Shown here in pieces: positions 4,904-6,321 of a stretch of 6,321 bases of DNA; positions within the stretch are counted from its first letter, which is position 1, and the number at the start of each line of letters is the position of its first letter. The DNA is taken from contig DFDG01000073.1 in the NCBI GenBank assembly GCA_002367815.1, positions 1 to 6,321 of the forward strand, given 5' to 3'. Origin of the DNA: Opitutaceae bacterium UBA3033 (lineage in GTDB: Bacteria; Verrucomicrobiota; Verrucomicrobiia; Opitutales; Opitutaceae). The translations under genes were made by a program, and so were the position numbers. A model generated the notes under the pieces. It saw only the letters and a program-made list of their open reading frames with translations. It made no database searches and was not told the origin of the DNA.

Positions 4904-6321
4904 TTGGTTGGTTCGACAGTTTGCTGAATGGATGGCTGGGTGAAATCGAGCCGGTAACGCTCGTCGCCAAAGTGGATATCAAGTTTCTGACTGCCGCGTT
5001 TTTCATAGGCAAACGGACTGTCGTATAAGGGCCAATTATCGTAATCGATTTCTTCCCCATTAACCGTAGGCGTGTCCCCGTAACGGGCATGCAATACTGA
5101 ACCATCGAGCGAAGTAAACGTAGCCTCCGGCACATCCTTCGTCGAGAAAGTGAGTGGTAAGGCTTTCACGGCATTTTTGAAATCTTCGTAACTTTCATAA
5201 TCACGCAACGGCGCAACTTGCACGATGTAGCCATTATTGAGGGCATCGCTGACCAGACACCGGTGTCCCGTCGCCCATTGCTCGGCCCCTGTGCTGATCC
5301 AACCACCGGCTCCACCCGCCAATAGTCCCGTCCAATCATTGGGCTTCCAAACCCCGGGGGCAAAAGGCCGGTAAGCGATATAGACCGGCCCGCCCTGGGC
5401 AAAGATCCAGCCCGAAGCATCTTCGTCGGTATGGGCCAAATCGCGGGAGAAAAAGGTCGTGATATGCGGGAAGCGATTGCCCTCCGGCATGTCGTAAAGG
5501 GCGATCAATGCCGAACCCTGCTGGAAAACCTGCTCATAAGGTGAACCGCTGGGCAGCTTGTCCTCGGAATCATAATCGGCCTTGGACCGGGCAAACAGAT
5601 CGGTGACGTTGTCCCAACTCTCGCCAAAGAACATCGTGCCCTCGAAAGGATTCGAATAAGGCTGGACGGCAAAAAAGGTATTCGCGGCCTCCGCTTGCGG
5701 CACATCGGTGCGCCAGGTGAGGCTCCAGGTTTGCTGTTGGATCGGCTGCAGCAATCCGCCCTGAGACGACCCCAGCACGAAGTCATCATCAACATAGCTG
5801 TATTTATAAACCGGAATGGTGCGCTTGTCGCCCACTTTGAAAGAAAGTGGTCCCGCATTGCGCATGCGCCAACGCGTGCGCTTGAGTTCTTTTTCGACGT
5901 AGGGTCGAGGAGCAGCCCGCGCGATGCGCTCAAAGATCGGGGGCGGCACATAACCCGACATGGCCAGCAGGATATTGCCGGGATCCGAGCCAGCCCGTTT
6001 TTCGCCGAGGCCAAATAAATACCACCCCAGATTGGAGCTGTTCGTCACGCCCGGGGTCATAATCTGTTTCGGGTAAACCCGGCTGTGCGCTCCCCCGGCA
6101 TAACCATCCACTTGCTCGATCAGATAATCATAGATGAGATAATCCAGCATCATCCGGGCTTTCTGGCGCATCAAAGGATCCTCCGCCCAACCGGCCAGCA
6201 GCGTCATCGGAATCGTGTATTCCTGAATATAGTTGGGCGAATCGTATTCGCCCTGACCGAAGCTGGTCGTGACCCGCATCCAATGGAAAAGGTAGTCGCG
6301 GGCTTCGGCCAGATTTTCGGC
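4900..6321 (-). CDS. Large uncharacterised protein with an (alpha/alpha)6-toroid-like segment, possible polysaccharide lyase/hydrolase (partial, 5' end outside window)
   Basis: The frame is open from the right edge to the TGA at 4902-4900, giving 473 residues of a longer protein. The Met at 6279 is internal, because the frame continues upstream with plausible sequence (ARDYLFHWM). Residues 1 to about 120 are helix-rich: G-x-G-E-Y-D-S-P-N-Y (22-31), a helix pair (about 32-70, with DPLMRQKARMMLDYLIYDYL), then GGAHSRVYP (76-84). Such paired helices with conserved Tyr, His and Arg are usual in toroid-fold polysaccharide lyases and unsaturated-uronyl or family-88/105-like hydrolases, but I cannot place it in a named family. 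From about residue 150 the protein becomes beta-rich (FVLGSSQGG 181-189, followed by QPIQQQTWSLTW 192-203, and GSALIALYDMP 269-279), as in lyases with a C-terminal beta-sandwich. The N-terminus and any signal are missing. It is the first visible gene of the operon, and its stop overlaps the propeller start. Enzyme activity is inference only. Confidence 0.72.
   Translation of the reverse strand, partial: AENLAEARDYLFHWMRVTTSFGQGEYDSPNYIQEYTIPMTLLAGWAEDPLMRQKARMMLDYLIYDYLIEQVDGYAGGAHSRVYPKQIMTPGVTNSSNLGWYLFGLGEKRAGSDPGNILLAMSGYVPPPIFERIARAAPRPYVEKELKRTRWRMRNAGPLSFKVGDKRTIPVYKYSYVDDDFVLGSSQGGLLQPIQQQTWSLTWRTDVPQAEAANTFFAVQPYSNPFEGTMFFGESWDNVTDLFARSKADYDSEDKLPSGSPYEQVFQQGSALIALYDMPEGNRFPHITTFFSRDLAHTDEDASGWIFAQGGPVYIAYRPFAPGVWKPNDWTGLLAGGAGGWISTGAEQWATGHRCLVSDALNNGYIVQVAPLRDYESYEDFKNAVKALPLTFSTKDVPEATFTSLDGSVLHARYGDTPTVNGEEIDYDNWPLYDSPFAYEKRGSQKLDIHFGDERYRLDFTQPSIQQTVEPTK

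Noticed and set aside
5505..6014. 169-codon minus-strand frame overlapping the toroid-protein gene
   Set aside because: It is out of frame inside a longer open frame with protein-like composition. Its own translation is rich in Arg, Ser and Pro, as expected of a frame-shifted reading.
6277..6279. ATG as the true start of the toroid-protein gene
   Set aside because: The frame stays open for the 14 codons up to the window edge with plausible helical sequence, and the conserved-looking motif begins only a few residues after this Met, so the gene almost surely starts outside the window.
1..6321. Assignment of the locus to one substrate (ulvan, rhamnogalacturonan or a flavonoid rhamnoside)
   Set aside because: No sulfatase, uronyl hydrolase, transporter or rhamnose pathway gene is present in the window, so the sequence cannot decide between them.
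1..6321. tRNA, rRNA, CRISPR, insertion sequences, terminators or operon promoter
   Set aside because: I looked on both strands for direct repeats, inverted-repeat ends, cloverleaf-like segments and stem-loop plus T-run signals and saw none convincing. The space between genes is too small to hold them.

Overview
The window is filled by one run of five collinear protein-coding genes on the minus strand, so transcription goes from the right edge to the left edge. Both outer genes are cut by the window. There is no intergenic stretch longer than a few tens of bases, and I see no RNA gene, CRISPR array, insertion sequence or other mobile element. Base composition looks like the mid-50s per cent G+C (judged by eye on a few lines). 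The mix of a divergent family-78-type rhamnosidase, a DUF6807 ('PmoA-like') protein, an Asp-box beta-propeller and a signal-bearing class-V aminotransferase is most like the carbohydrate-degradation loci of Verrucomicrobiota, with Planctomycetota or Bacteroidota as alternatives. That assignment is inference from gene content only.

In transcription order: (1) 6321-4900, the 3' part of a large protein whose visible start looks like an (alpha/alpha)6-toroid domain followed by a beta-rich region, possibly a polysaccharide lyase or hydrolase of no family I can name; (2) 4903-3890, an exported protein whose mature part is seven Asp-box repeats, predicted to be a closed seven-bladed beta-propeller; (3) 3948-1423, an alpha-L-rhamnosidase-like (GH78-type) enzyme with recognisable catalytic acid and base candidates; (4) 1426-563, a DUF6807 family protein; (5) 566-1, the N-terminal 188 residues of a class-V aminotransferase-fold PLP enzyme with a Tat- or lipoprotein-like signal.

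Three of the four junctions are 4-base stop/start overlaps (GTGA, ATGA, ATGA), and the fourth is either a 59-base overlap or a 25-base gap depending on the rhamnosidase start. Clear Shine-Dalgarno sequences are mostly missing, so translational coupling is likely and the genes probably form one operon whose promoter lies beyond the right edge.

Taken together this looks like part of a catabolic operon for a rhamnose-containing plant or algal glycan or glycoside. The toroid protein may open the polymer, the rhamnosidase may remove rhamnose, and the propeller may bind or cleave glycan. The roles of the DUF6807 protein and the aminotransferase are unknown. The substrate cannot be fixed from this window.
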